A program made the translations under genes and the position numbers. Source: Mesorhizobium loti (GTDB lineage Bacteria; Pseudomonadota; Alphaproteobacteria; Rhizobiales; Rhizobiaceae). From it: a DNA stretch of 64,000 nucleotides. The DNA lies in contig NZ_CP033334.1 of NCBI RefSeq assembly GCF_013170705.1, positions 2,023,501 through 2,087,500 on the forward strand. The letters are read 5' to 3'. Every line of letters begins with the position of its first letter. Position 1 is the first letter of the stretch. A model generated the notes under the pieces. The model was not told the DNA's origin, did no database searches, and saw only the letters and a program-made list of their open reading frames with translations. This document shows positions 26,396-34,315 of this stretch, one piece after another.

Positions 26396-27183
26396 AGTCG
26401 GGTAAGTTCTGGGCCTGGGTCATCTTCATTGTCGGCGCGGCTTATTTCTTCATACCGCTGATGGCGACGGTCGAGTTCTCGTTGCGCATGCGCCGCGGCG
26501 TTCATTCCTTCGACGCCTATCGGATCGTGCTCGGCGACGCGCGCTTCCAGTCGACCTTCCTGTATTCGGTGATCGCGGCCATCTTCACCATCATACTCGG
26601 AGTGCTGATCGTGGTGCCGGCGGCCTATTGGATCCGGCTGCGTCTGCCGCAGCTCAGGCCGATCGTCGAATTCATCACCTTGCTGCCGCTGGTCATTCCG
26701 GCCATCGTCATCGTTTTCGGCTATATCAGGATGTACGGCTCGAATTCGCCGCTGCCGTTCCTGGGAAGCAATATGGGTGCGAACGCCCTGCTGGTCATCG
26801 GTTATGCAACGCTGTCGCTGCCTTACATGTACCGCGCCGTCGACACCGGCCTGCGCACCATCGATGTGCGCACGCTGACGGAAGCGGCCCAGATCCTGGG
26901 TGCCGGCTGGGGCACGATCATTGGCCGTGTCATCCTGCCCAATGTTCTGATTGCCGTGCTGTCGGGCGCCTTCCTCACCTTTGCCATCGTCATCGGCGAG
27001 TTCACCATGGCGAGCCTGCTCAACCGCCCGGCCTTTGGCCCCTATCTGCAGAATATCGGCGCCAACCGTGCTTATGAGCCCGCGGCTCTTGCCATCATCG
27101 CTTTCGCCATTACCTGGGGCTGCATGTCGCTCATCCAGATCCTGTCCCGCTTCGCGCCGAAATCGGCGAACCGACCGAACTGA
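26392..27183 (+). CDS. ABC transporter permease (PotC-like)
   Basis: This 263-residue protein has a first membrane helix WAWVIFIVGAAYFFIPLMAT and an EAA loop TEAAQILGAGWGTIIGRVIL. The start at 26392 is chosen for its four-base overlap with the preceding permease; an ATG three codons earlier is less likely. It completes a heterodimeric channel with the PotB-like protein and uses the ATPase encoded 16 bases downstream. Confidence 0.9.
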   Translation: MKSGKFWAWVIFIVGAAYFFIPLMATVEFSLRMRRGVHSFDAYRIVLGDARFQSTFLYSVIAAIFTIILGVLIVVPAAYWIRLRLPQLRPIVEFITLLPLVIPAIVIVFGYIRMYGSNSPLPFLGSNMGANALLVIGYATLSLPYMYRAVDTGLRTIDVRTLTEAAQILGAGWGTIIGRVILPNVLIAVLSGAFLTFAIVIGEFTMASLLNRPAFGPYLQNIGANRAYEPAALAIIAFAITWGCMSLIQILSRFAPKSANRPN

Positions 27184-27199
27184 CCTGAGAGAAAAAGCC

Positions 27200-28264
27200 A
27201 TGGCCGAGCCATTTCTGTCCATCCAGCATGTGCGAAAGTCCTACGGTTCCAACACCGTGGTCCAGGATTTCAGCCTCGATGTCGAGCCGGGCGAATTCGT
27301 CTCGTTCCTTGGACCGTCCGGCTGCGGCAAGACAACGGTGCTGCGCATGGTCGCCGGCTTCGAGGAGCCGTCGGCCGGCAAGATCGTCGTGGCCGGCAAG
27401 GACATTACGCGCCTGAAGCCCAACCAGCGCAATGTCGGCATGGTGTTCCAGGCCTACGCGCTGTTCCCGAACCTGACCGTGGCACAGAACATCGCTTTCG
27501 GGCTGAAGGTCGCCGGCATGTCGAAGGCCGATGCCGACAAGCGCGTCGCCGAGATGCTCGACATGATTAAGCTGCCGCAGATGGCCGACCGCTATCCCTA
27601 CCAGCTCTCAGGCGGCCAGCAGCAGCGCATCGCGCTGGCGCGCGCGATCGCGCCGAAACCGAAGCTGCTTTTGCTCGACGAGCCGCTGTCGGCGCTGGAC
27701 GCCAAGGTGCGCGTGTCGCTGCGCGAGGAAATACGCTCCATCCAGAAGAAGCTCGGCATCACCACCATCTTCGTCACCCATGACCAGGAAGAGGCGCTGT
27801 CGATCTCCGACCGCATCGCCGTCATGTATGGCGGCAAGGCCGAGCAGGTGGGCACGCCGTTCGAGATTTACAACCGGCCGGCGACCAAGTTCGTCGCCAA
27901 TTTTGTCGGCACGCTCAACGTGCTCGAAGGCAAGGTCACCGACGCCGCGGCCGGCACGGTTCAGGTCAACACGCAGGAAGTCTCGCTCAAGGGCAAGCTC
28001 AACGGCTCGAAGTCCGGCGACACGCTGTCGCTGGCGCTGCGGCCGGAAGCGATTTCGCTCGGCCGCCAGCCCGGCCGCGATTCCAGCCTGTCCGGCGAAA
28101 TTTCCGAAGTGCACTTCCTCGGCTCGGTGATCCGGGTTCGTGTCGGCATTGGCGGCAACACGGTGTCGCTCGATACGTTCAACAGTCCGGCCACACCGCC
28201 GCCCGCCGTTGGCGAAAAGGCCGAGATTTCGTTCTCGTCGGGGGATATGCTGGTCCTTCATTGA
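27200..28264 (+). CDS. ABC transporter ATP-binding protein (PotA-like)
   Basis: The 354-residue ATPase has Walker A GPSGCGKTT (near 38), a Q-loop in VFQAYALFPN, the signature LSGGQQQRIALARAIA, Walker B LLLLDEPLSALD, the switch His in FVTHDQEEA, and a C-terminal TOBE-like regulatory domain (EAISLGRQPGRDSSLSGE). It energises the importer encoded just upstream. The true start is the ATG at 27200; the open frame continues upstream only as a shadow of the permease gene. Confidence 0.92.
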   Translation: MAEPFLSIQHVRKSYGSNTVVQDFSLDVEPGEFVSFLGPSGCGKTTVLRMVAGFEEPSAGKIVVAGKDITRLKPNQRNVGMVFQAYALFPNLTVAQNIAFGLKVAGMSKADADKRVAEMLDMIKLPQMADRYPYQLSGGQQQRIALARAIAPKPKLLLLDEPLSALDAKVRVSLREEIRSIQKKLGITTIFVTHDQEEALSISDRIAVMYGGKAEQVGTPFEIYNRPATKFVANFVGTLNVLEGKVTDAAAGTVQVNTQEVSLKGKLNGSKSGDTLSLALRPEAISLGRQPGRDSSLSGEISEVHFLGSVIRVRVGIGGNTVSLDTFNSPATPPPAVGEKAEISFSSGDMLVLH

Positions 28265-28285
28265 AAATGCCGTTGAGCGCGGACC

Positions 28286-28912
28286 TCAAGCCGGCGCAAT
28301 GAACGGCTGCGATATCTCCTGAAAGGCAGCCAAGGCCTCCATACGCTTGGCGTGTGCGCCGAGGGCGGGGAAATCGGCCAGCGACACCAGTCCCGGATGC
28401 GCCTCGCCGATAAAACGCAGCACCGCGGCGACCGCGATATCGGCATGACCGATATGGTCGCCGAACCAATACGCTGTCGGACGTTCGGCCCGTTCGGCCT
28501 CCAGCACGGCGAGCACCGCCTCTATCTGCGTGCGGCAGCGCCCGACCCAGAGCTCGGAGAGTTTCTCGTGCAGCCGCTTCTCGTAAAACAGGCTGACTGC
28601 CTTGTCGCCGAGCCCGGTGGCCAGGGCTGAGACCTTCAGCGCCTGATGACGCTTGGGCTCGCTCACCGGAAACATCCTGCGATCGGCCGGAACAAGGCTG
28701 TCGAGATAGTCGAGTATCAAATGGCTTTCGATCAGCACCTCGCCATTGTCCAGCACCAAGGTCGGCACGCGCGTCAGCGGATTGTAGGGACGGATCTTCT
28801 CGGCATCGCCGAAGGCCGACCAGGGACGGTGCTCGAAGGAGATGCCATACATGGTCAGCGCGATGCCGACACGGCGCACGAAGGGCGAGTCATATTGGCC
28901 GATGAGGATCAT
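28286..28912 (-). CDS. Glutathione S-transferase family protein
   Basis: The 208-residue protein has an N-terminal thioredoxin-like domain (ILIGQYDSPFVRRVGIALTM, with Ser9 and the PLTRVPTLVLDNGEVLIES glutathione-binding segment with cis-Pro and Glu-Ser) and an all-helical C-domain with YWFGDHIGHADIAVAAVLRF, the usual Asp of the hydrophobic staple. It conjugates or reduces with glutathione; its substrate is not known. It converges on the ABC ATPase gene and is not in an operon with it. Confidence 0.88.
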   Translation of the reverse strand: MILIGQYDSPFVRRVGIALTMYGISFEHRPWSAFGDAEKIRPYNPLTRVPTLVLDNGEVLIESHLILDYLDSLVPADRRMFPVSEPKRHQALKVSALATGLGDKAVSLFYEKRLHEKLSELWVGRCRTQIEAVLAVLEAERAERPTAYWFGDHIGHADIAVAAVLRFIGEAHPGLVSLADFPALGAHAKRMEALAAFQEISQPFIAPA

Positions 28913-29035
28913 ACCGGTCTTTTAAGCGGGAGGTGGTTTGACGCCTACTGCCAGAGGGCTTGAGTTTGATGGCCAATCCACCGCATCCTGCAGGCATATC
29001 CGCGCCGGCAATCCCGTCTCACGGAAGTACCGCTC

Positions 29036-30589
29036 ATGGCTCTTTTCGAACTGACGCTTGTCCTGCTTTTGACTGCCGTCGCGCTGACGGCGCTGTCGCG
29101 GCGGCTGGAGATACCCTATCCATCGCTGCTGGCCCTGGCCGGGGTTGCGATCGCCTTCGTGCCCGGTGCGCCAATGATCGAGATCGATCCGGAGCTGGCG
29201 CTTGCGCTGTTCATCGCGCCGGTGCTTCTCGATGCCGCCTATGACACCTCGCTGCGCGACCTGAAGCGCTACAGGCTGTCGCTGGTGCTGCTGGCGCTTG
29301 GCGCCGTTGTCTTCACCACTGTCGTCGTCGCCTTCGTCGGCTGGAAGATGGCCGGCCTGCCAATAGCGGCGGCGATCGCGCTCGGCGCCATCGTCGCGCC
29401 GCCGGACGCGGTGGCGGCATCCGCGGTACTGGGGCAATTCAAGGTGCCGCACCGCATCACCGCCATCCTGCAGGGCGAGAGCCTGCTCAACGATGCCACG
29501 GCCCTCCTGATCTACCGGCTGGCCGTTTCGTCGGCGCTCGGCTCGATCATGCTGAGCAACGCCATTCCGACGATCTTGCTGTCGACCATTGGCAGCCTGG
29601 TCGCGGGATATGTGCTTGGTCGCTTCTCGCTGCTGACGCTCACCCGCATCGAGGATGCGGCGAGCAGCACCGTGGTGCAGTTTGCCGGCACATTCGGCGT
29701 GTGGATCCTGGCCGACAGGCTCGGTCTTTCCGCCATCATCACCATCGTCGTCTACGCCATCACCATCGCGCGCCGGGCGCCGCGCCGCATGTCGGCGAGA
29801 CGCCGCGTCAGCACCTATTCGGTCTGGGAGTCGGCGGTGTTCGTGCTCAACGTGCTGGCTTTCGTGCTGATGGGTCTGCAGGCACGTTCGATCGTCGGCC
29901 GGCTCTCCGGCCAAGGGCAGGGTGAAGCCTTTCTCTTTGCCGCGACGGTGCTGGTTGTCGTCATTGTGGCACGTCTCGTCTGGGTGGCGAGTTACGTTGC
30001 GATCATCCGGTGGTTCGCCCGCTTCGGCGGCGAAGACCGGAGGCGGGACGTGCCGACGTATCGCGGCGCGGTGCTCGTCGGCTGGTGCGGCATGCGCGGG
30101 CTTGTGACGCTGGTGGTGGCCATTGCCCTGCCGGCGGGTTTTCCCGGCCGCGATCCGATCGTGCTTGCCGCCTTCGCTGTGGTCCTGGGCACGCTGGTGC
30201 TGCAGGGCATGAGCCTGAAACCCCTGCTGCGGATACTCAACTTCGAACGGGATACCACGATAGACCGCGAGGTGGCCCAGGCTCGCGTCGCGATCATGCA
30301 GGCGGCACTCGACGTGTTGAGCCGCAAGAATTCGGCGGCCGCGGCTGTCGTGCGCGAGCAGTACGAGGCCCAGCGTGTTATCGCCGAAAACCCGGAGGAC
30401 GCACAGGCGGCAACCGAATACGACCGGTTGCGCCTCTACGCCATCAATCGCCAGCGCGACACGCTGGAGGAGTTGCGCCGCAACGGCACGATCGGCGACG
30501 AGGCCTATCATCGGCTGGAGGAAGAGATCGACTGGGCGGAGTTGGCGGCGTCGCCTGCGGGCCGGTTCCAGCCGCTGACGACGGATTAG
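29036..30589 (+). CDS. CPA1 family Na+/H+ antiporter (NhaP/YjcE-like)
   Basis: The 517-residue protein has about twelve membrane helices and the CPA1 signatures AIVAPPDAVAASAVL and QGESLLNDATALLIYRLAVS, whose Asn-Asp is the cation-binding pair. A hydrophilic C-terminal tail of some 120 residues (from LRILNFERDTTIDREVAQA) follows, as in NhaP2/YjcE-type proteins where it can regulate transport. It exchanges Na+ or K+ for protons. It stands alone; a short terminator-like hairpin lies 44 bases after the stop. Confidence 0.9.
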   Translation: MALFELTLVLLLTAVALTALSRRLEIPYPSLLALAGVAIAFVPGAPMIEIDPELALALFIAPVLLDAAYDTSLRDLKRYRLSLVLLALGAVVFTTVVVAFVGWKMAGLPIAAAIALGAIVAPPDAVAASAVLGQFKVPHRITAILQGESLLNDATALLIYRLAVSSALGSIMLSNAIPTILLSTIGSLVAGYVLGRFSLLTLTRIEDAASSTVVQFAGTFGVWILADRLGLSAIITIVVYAITIARRAPRRMSARRRVSTYSVWESAVFVLNVLAFVLMGLQARSIVGRLSGQGQGEAFLFAATVLVVVIVARLVWVASYVAIIRWFARFGGEDRRRDVPTYRGAVLVGWCGMRGLVTLVVAIALPAGFPGRDPIVLAAFAVVLGTLVLQGMSLKPLLRILNFERDTTIDREVAQARVAIMQAALDVLSRKNSAAAAVVREQYEAQRVIAENPEDAQAATEYDRLRLYAINRQRDTLEELRRNGTIGDEAYHRLEEEIDWAELAASPAGRFQPLTTD

Positions 30590-30632
30590 GACGGTCCACC
30601 GCCGGACCTGACCCCCGGGGCGTTGGCAGGAG

Positions 30633-30649
30633 ACGCCTCGCGGCGTTTT
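30633..30649 (+). terminator. Short terminator-like hairpin after the antiporter gene
   Basis: ACGCC and GGCGT pair around a TCGC loop and run into TTTT. The stem has only five base pairs, so termination would be weak. Confidence 0.4.
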
Positions 30650-30806
30650 CCGGCGCGCGGAGAATACCGAAGCGATCCGGAATCGGTGCATGATCGCACA
30701 GCAGGGGCAGGGGAGGCTTCTGGCCCAAGCCGCTGCCATTCTCCTGCACATTGCAACCGATCCACCGAACCGCTACTGCCATCGCCGAAAGTGAGCCGGA
30801 TAAGCA

Positions 30807-31715
30807 ATGAAGCTGGTCAGCTACAACATCCAGTACGGGTTCGGCGGCGACGGACGCTACGATCTTTCGCGCGCGGCGCGGGTCGTCGAGGGCGCCGACA
30901 TCATTGCGCTTCAGGAGGTTGAACGCCACTGGCAGCGCAGCAATTTCGACGACCAGCCGGAACTGCTGTCGCGCCTGCTGCCCGACTATCACTGGGTTTA
31001 CGGGCCGGCCTTCGACATGGATGCGAGCGAGCGGCGCGACGGCCGCCTGATCAACCGGCGCCGGCAATTCGGCACCATGGTGCTGTCAAGGCTGCCGATC
31101 GTCTGGTCTCGGCTGCATGCGCTGCCGATGCGCCGGACGCTGCGGCCGCTCAACACCCGCAACGCGGCACTCGAATGCATGATCCGCACGCCCGCCGGTC
31201 CGGTGCGGGTGTTTTCCCTGCATCTCGCCCATATCGCCGCGGAAGAGCGGCTTGAACAGATCGACTATCTGCTGGCCGAGCATCGCCGCGCGCCGTCCGA
31301 CGGCGGGCCGTGGAGCGGCACTGACGATGAACCTTCGCGAAACTGGACCAGCGGCGAGGCCGAGCCCGAAAATCCGTTGGCGGCGATCTGGATGGGCGAT
31401 TTCAACATGGAGCCGGGCAGCGACGAATACCGCCGCATCGTCGGCAGCACGCCCTATCATCGCGGTGCCGCCTATCTCGACGGCTTCGTCGATGCGGCTT
31501 CCGTCGCCGGCGAACCGGCCGCCGATTTCCACACGCATGAGAAGATCATCGACGGCAGATTGGCAAAGCGCCGGCTCGACCATTGTTTCGTCGGCGGGGT
31601 GTTCGCCGGACGGGTGCGCTCGGTGGGATCCGACATAGGCGAGGTGGCGTCCGACCACTTCCCGGTCTGGATCGATGTCGATCTCGAGACGCCCTTCGGC
31701 TTGGGAGGTCGATAA
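30807..31715 (+). CDS. Endonuclease/exonuclease/phosphatase (EEP) family hydrolase
   Basis: The 302-residue protein carries the EEP metal-dependent phosphoesterase motifs: LVSYNIQYGFGGDGRYD at the start, IIALQEVERHW (catalytic Glu), MGDFNMEPGSDEYRR near 197 and SDHFPVWIDVDL at the C-terminus. EEP enzymes hydrolyse phosphodiesters in nucleic acids, phosphoinositides or sphingomyelin-like lipids. No signal peptide is evident, so it is probably cytoplasmic. The gene runs into the DMT transporter after 7 bases, which suggests co-transcription but gives no clue to a substrate. Confidence 0.85.
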   Translation: MKLVSYNIQYGFGGDGRYDLSRAARVVEGADIIALQEVERHWQRSNFDDQPELLSRLLPDYHWVYGPAFDMDASERRDGRLINRRRQFGTMVLSRLPIVWSRLHALPMRRTLRPLNTRNAALECMIRTPAGPVRVFSLHLAHIAAEERLEQIDYLLAEHRRAPSDGGPWSGTDDEPSRNWTSGEAEPENPLAAIWMGDFNMEPGSDEYRRIVGSTPYHRGAAYLDGFVDAASVAGEPAADFHTHEKIIDGRLAKRRLDHCFVGGVFAGRVRSVGSDIGEVASDHFPVWIDVDLETPFGLGGR

Positions 31716-31722
31716 GCCTGAA

Positions 31723-32568
31723 ATGACGCTTTTCGTCTTCTTCGCGGTGCTTGCCGCCGCCGCCATGCACGCGATCTGGAACGCGCTGGTCAAGGTCCAT
31801 CTCGACCGCTTCCTGTCGATCACGCTGATGACGCTTGGCATGGGCGCCGCCGCACTCGTGGTGCTCCCCTTCGTCGAAGTGCCGAAGGCCGAGGTGTGGC
31901 CCTACATCATCGCCTCGGTCATCTTCCACATGGGCTACCGCACCTTCCTGATCGGCGCCTACCAAGCGGGCGATTTCGCCCAGACCTATCCGCTGGCGCG
32001 CGGCACGGCCCCTTTGCTGGCCGCGATTGGCGGCATGTTCGTCGTCGCCGAAGTACCCGCGCCGCTTGCCATTGTCGGCATACTGCTTTTGTCGGCCGGC
32101 ACGCTGGTGATGTCGTTTCGCGGCGGCGCGCATCTGGAGAAGCTCAATCTGCGCGCGGTCGGTTTCGCCTTCGGCACCTCGGTCTTCATCGCCAGCTACA
32201 CCTTGTCCGACGGCAGCGGCGCGCGGCTGGCGGCAACGGCGCAGAGCTACGCCGCCTGGCTGTTCGTCTGCGATGCTTTTGGCGCGCTGGTGCTGTGCCT
32301 GATTTTTCGTGGCCCCAAGGCGCTTCCCGTCCTGGCGCGCGACTGGAAGACCGGGCTGTTCACCGGCGTGCTCAGCGGTGCGGCATACTGGATCGTGATG
32401 TGGGCGATGACCAAGGCGCCGATCGCCTCGGTGGCGTCGCTGCGTGAGACCTCGATCCTGTTCGCCATGATGATCTCGGTTTACGCGCTCGGCGAGAAGA
32501 TGACGGGCTGGCGCGGCGCGGCCGCGCTCAGCATTGTCGCCGGCGTCATCGCCCTCAGACTGGGCTAG
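31723..32568 (+). CDS. DMT superfamily (EamA-like) transporter
   Basis: The 281-residue protein has ten predicted helices arranged as two EamA repeats, opening with LFVFFAVLAAAAMHAIWNALV, with a second-repeat motif RETSILFAMMISVYALGEKM near the end. DMT carriers export or import metabolites. The start at 31723 begins the first helix; a longer frame to 31675 overlaps the EEP gene. Its TAG stop lies within the left arm of a dispersed palindromic repeat, which probably inserted at the gene end. Confidence 0.86.
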   Translation: MTLFVFFAVLAAAAMHAIWNALVKVHLDRFLSITLMTLGMGAAALVVLPFVEVPKAEVWPYIIASVIFHMGYRTFLIGAYQAGDFAQTYPLARGTAPLLAAIGGMFVVAEVPAPLAIVGILLLSAGTLVMSFRGGAHLEKLNLRAVGFAFGTSVFIASYTLSDGSGARLAATAQSYAAWLFVCDAFGALVLCLIFRGPKALPVLARDWKTGLFTGVLSGAAYWIVMWAMTKAPIASVASLRETSILFAMMISVYALGEKMTGWRGAAALSIVAGVIALRLG

Positions 32569-32669
32569 AGCAATTCACCGTTTCACGGAAACGGCGAACC
32601 ACTCTAACTCCTTGTTTTGACGCAATTCCGGACGGAAAACCGCTCACACTTTTCCTGGAATTGCTCTAG
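32565..32669. repeat. Complete dispersed palindromic repeat A with 12-bp terminal inverted repeats
   Basis: CTAGAGCAATTC at 32565-32576 is the exact inverse of GAATTGCTCTAG at 32658-32669, enclosing 81 bases with an inner hairpin (CCGTTTCACGGAAACGG region). A partial copy lies at 1465-1554. The small size, perfect terminal repeats and lack of coding capacity fit a MITE/RIME-like rhizobial element. It supplies the stop codon of the DMT transporter gene. Confidence 0.8.
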
Positions 32670-32679
32670 CTAGCCCTCG

Positions 32680-33897
32680 TCAACCCAGCACCGTCATCAC
32701 CTGGCCGCGTCGTTCCGGGCTGAAGCGGATGACGACGATGATGCAGACGGCGACCACGCCGGCGAACAGCGCCAGCGCGTAGCCATAGCTGCCGCCGGGC
32801 GCCTCGGCGATTCCCGCCTGGTACGGGCCGCCATAGGAGGCGGCAAGATTGCCGGCCTGATAGATGAAGCCGGGCAAGGTCGCCCGGACCGCGCCCGGCG
32901 AAAGCTCGTTGAGATGCACCGGGATGACGCCCCAGGCGCCCTGGACCGCGACCTGCATGACGAAGGCGCCGATGGCCAGCATGAAGGGCGTGGTGCTGTA
33001 GGCCCAGAGCGGGATCGACGGCAGGGCGATCAGGCAGGCCAGCGTGATGGCGTTGACGCGGCCGATCTTCTCGGACAGCGCGCCAAATGCCAGGCCGCCG
33101 ACAATGGCGCCGAGATTGGCGACGATGGTGATCCAGCTCACCGTGTGCGGGTCGAAGCCGTGCTGCTTCTTCAGGAAGGTCGGGTAGAGATCCTGCGTGC
33201 CGTGGCTGAAGAAGTTGAAGAACATCATCAGGACGACGGCATAGAGCGCGACGCCCCAGTGCTTCCGCAGCGTTTCCAGCAGCCCCGGCTTCACCGATTT
33301 CCGCGCCTCGACGAAAGCGGGCGATTCCGGCACGTGCGAGCGGATGAAGAGCACGATGAGCGCCGGCACGAAGGAGAGCAGGAACATGGCGCGCCAGCCG
33401 ATCGTATAGCCGCCGATGGTCTGCTGATAAAGCAGGCCGTAGACCACCGCCGCCAGCAGGTAGCCTGCCGGATAGCCGCATTGCAGGATGCCCGAGACCA
33501 TGCCGCGGGCACTCGGAGGGATGGATTCCATGGCGAGCGAACTGCCGAGCCCCCATTCGCCGCCCATGGCGATGCCGAACAGAGCGCGCAGCGCCAGGAA
33601 AATACCGAGATTGGGCGAGAAGGCGGCGAGCGCGCCGATCACCGAATAGCTGACGATGTTGAGCATGAGCATGGGTTTGCGCCCATATTTATCGGCGAGC
33701 ATGCCAAAGAAGAACGCGCCGATGAAGCGCGTCGCCAAGGTCAGGAACAGTGCCTTTGAGACTGCCGGGACATCCGTGTGGAATTCACTTGCAATATCGG
33801 TGAGCAGGAATGTCAGAAGGAAGAAATCAAAAGCGTCGAGCGTCCAGCCCAGAAATGAGGCCAGAACGGTTTTCTTCTGCTCGGCAGTGAGATTCAA
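32680..33897 (-). CDS. MFS transporter (sugar acid/carboxylate:H+ symporter-like)
   Basis: The 405-residue transporter has about twelve helices with MFS motifs: LGWTLDAFDFFLLTFLLTDI in helix 1, GMLADKYGRKPML in the first loop, and RALFGIAMGGEWGLGSSLAM, matching the sialate/lactate/aromatic acid symporter groups. The start is a TTG at 33897, preceded by a near-perfect AAGGAGG five bases upstream; the open frame continues to 33948 but that ATG lacks such a site. It is the last minus-strand gene after Dabb and GMC genes, separated by about 90 bases, and could import the substrate of that set. Substrate unknown. Confidence 0.86.
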   Translation of the reverse strand: MNLTAEQKKTVLASFLGWTLDAFDFFLLTFLLTDIASEFHTDVPAVSKALFLTLATRFIGAFFFGMLADKYGRKPMLMLNIVSYSVIGALAAFSPNLGIFLALRALFGIAMGGEWGLGSSLAMESIPPSARGMVSGILQCGYPAGYLLAAVVYGLLYQQTIGGYTIGWRAMFLLSFVPALIVLFIRSHVPESPAFVEARKSVKPGLLETLRKHWGVALYAVVLMMFFNFFSHGTQDLYPTFLKKQHGFDPHTVSWITIVANLGAIVGGLAFGALSEKIGRVNAITLACLIALPSIPLWAYSTTPFMLAIGAFVMQVAVQGAWGVIPVHLNELSPGAVRATLPGFIYQAGNLAASYGGPYQAGIAEAPGGSYGYALALFAGVVAVCIIVVIRFSPERRGQVMTVLG

Positions 33898-33987
33898 GGC
33901 ATCCTCCTTTGGTCCCCCCAAAGGAACGATATGTCGCCCTGCTCGCAAAAGAGAACAGCGATCAGCCGGCTTTCGAAGAGCCGCTGG

Positions 33988-34305
33988 TCACTTTTTCGTA
34001 AGATCGAGATCGAAGACCATCAATCCATCGGTGCCGCCTTCAAGTGCGGCGACCAGTCTCGCGCCGGCACGCCGGTGCGCTTCATGCACGAGATAGGCGT
34101 CGCGCGCGGCGGCATCGCGGAAATCGATGGTGAAGCCATGATTGAAGCCGCGCCCGAAAGGCTCCGGGCTGACATTGGCGCAGAAGTGGACGGTGTCCAT
34201 GCCGTCGATCACCTGCCGCAACGCTTCCAGGTCGGCATGGATCGCCGCGCGCTCGCTGTCGGGGACATCATCGCGAAACCTGACGAAGACACAGTGCCTG
34301 ATCAT
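33988..34305 (-). CDS. Dabb (stress-responsive alpha/beta-barrel) family protein
   Basis: The 105-residue protein fits the dimeric alpha/beta-barrel domain: IRHCVFVRFRDDVPDSE at the start, VSPEPFGRGFNHGFTIDFRD in the middle and YLVHEAHRRAGARLV near the end. Small Dabb proteins include plant stress proteins and bacterial enzymes or partners of sugar and aromatic oxidation. It is encoded 10 bases after the GMC oxidoreductase and is probably an accessory of that pathway. Its chemistry is not known. Confidence 0.82.
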   Translation of the reverse strand: MIRHCVFVRFRDDVPDSERAAIHADLEALRQVIDGMDTVHFCANVSPEPFGRGFNHGFTIDFRDAAARDAYLVHEAHRRAGARLVAALEGGTDGLMVFDLDLTKK

Positions 34306-34315
34306 TTCTTTCCTT

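Noticed and set aside
28922..30751. 609-residue minus-strand frame opposite the Na+/H+ antiporter
   Set aside because: Shadow frame of a clearly coding membrane protein; composition is dominated by Arg/His/Asp/Gln without any recognisable fold.
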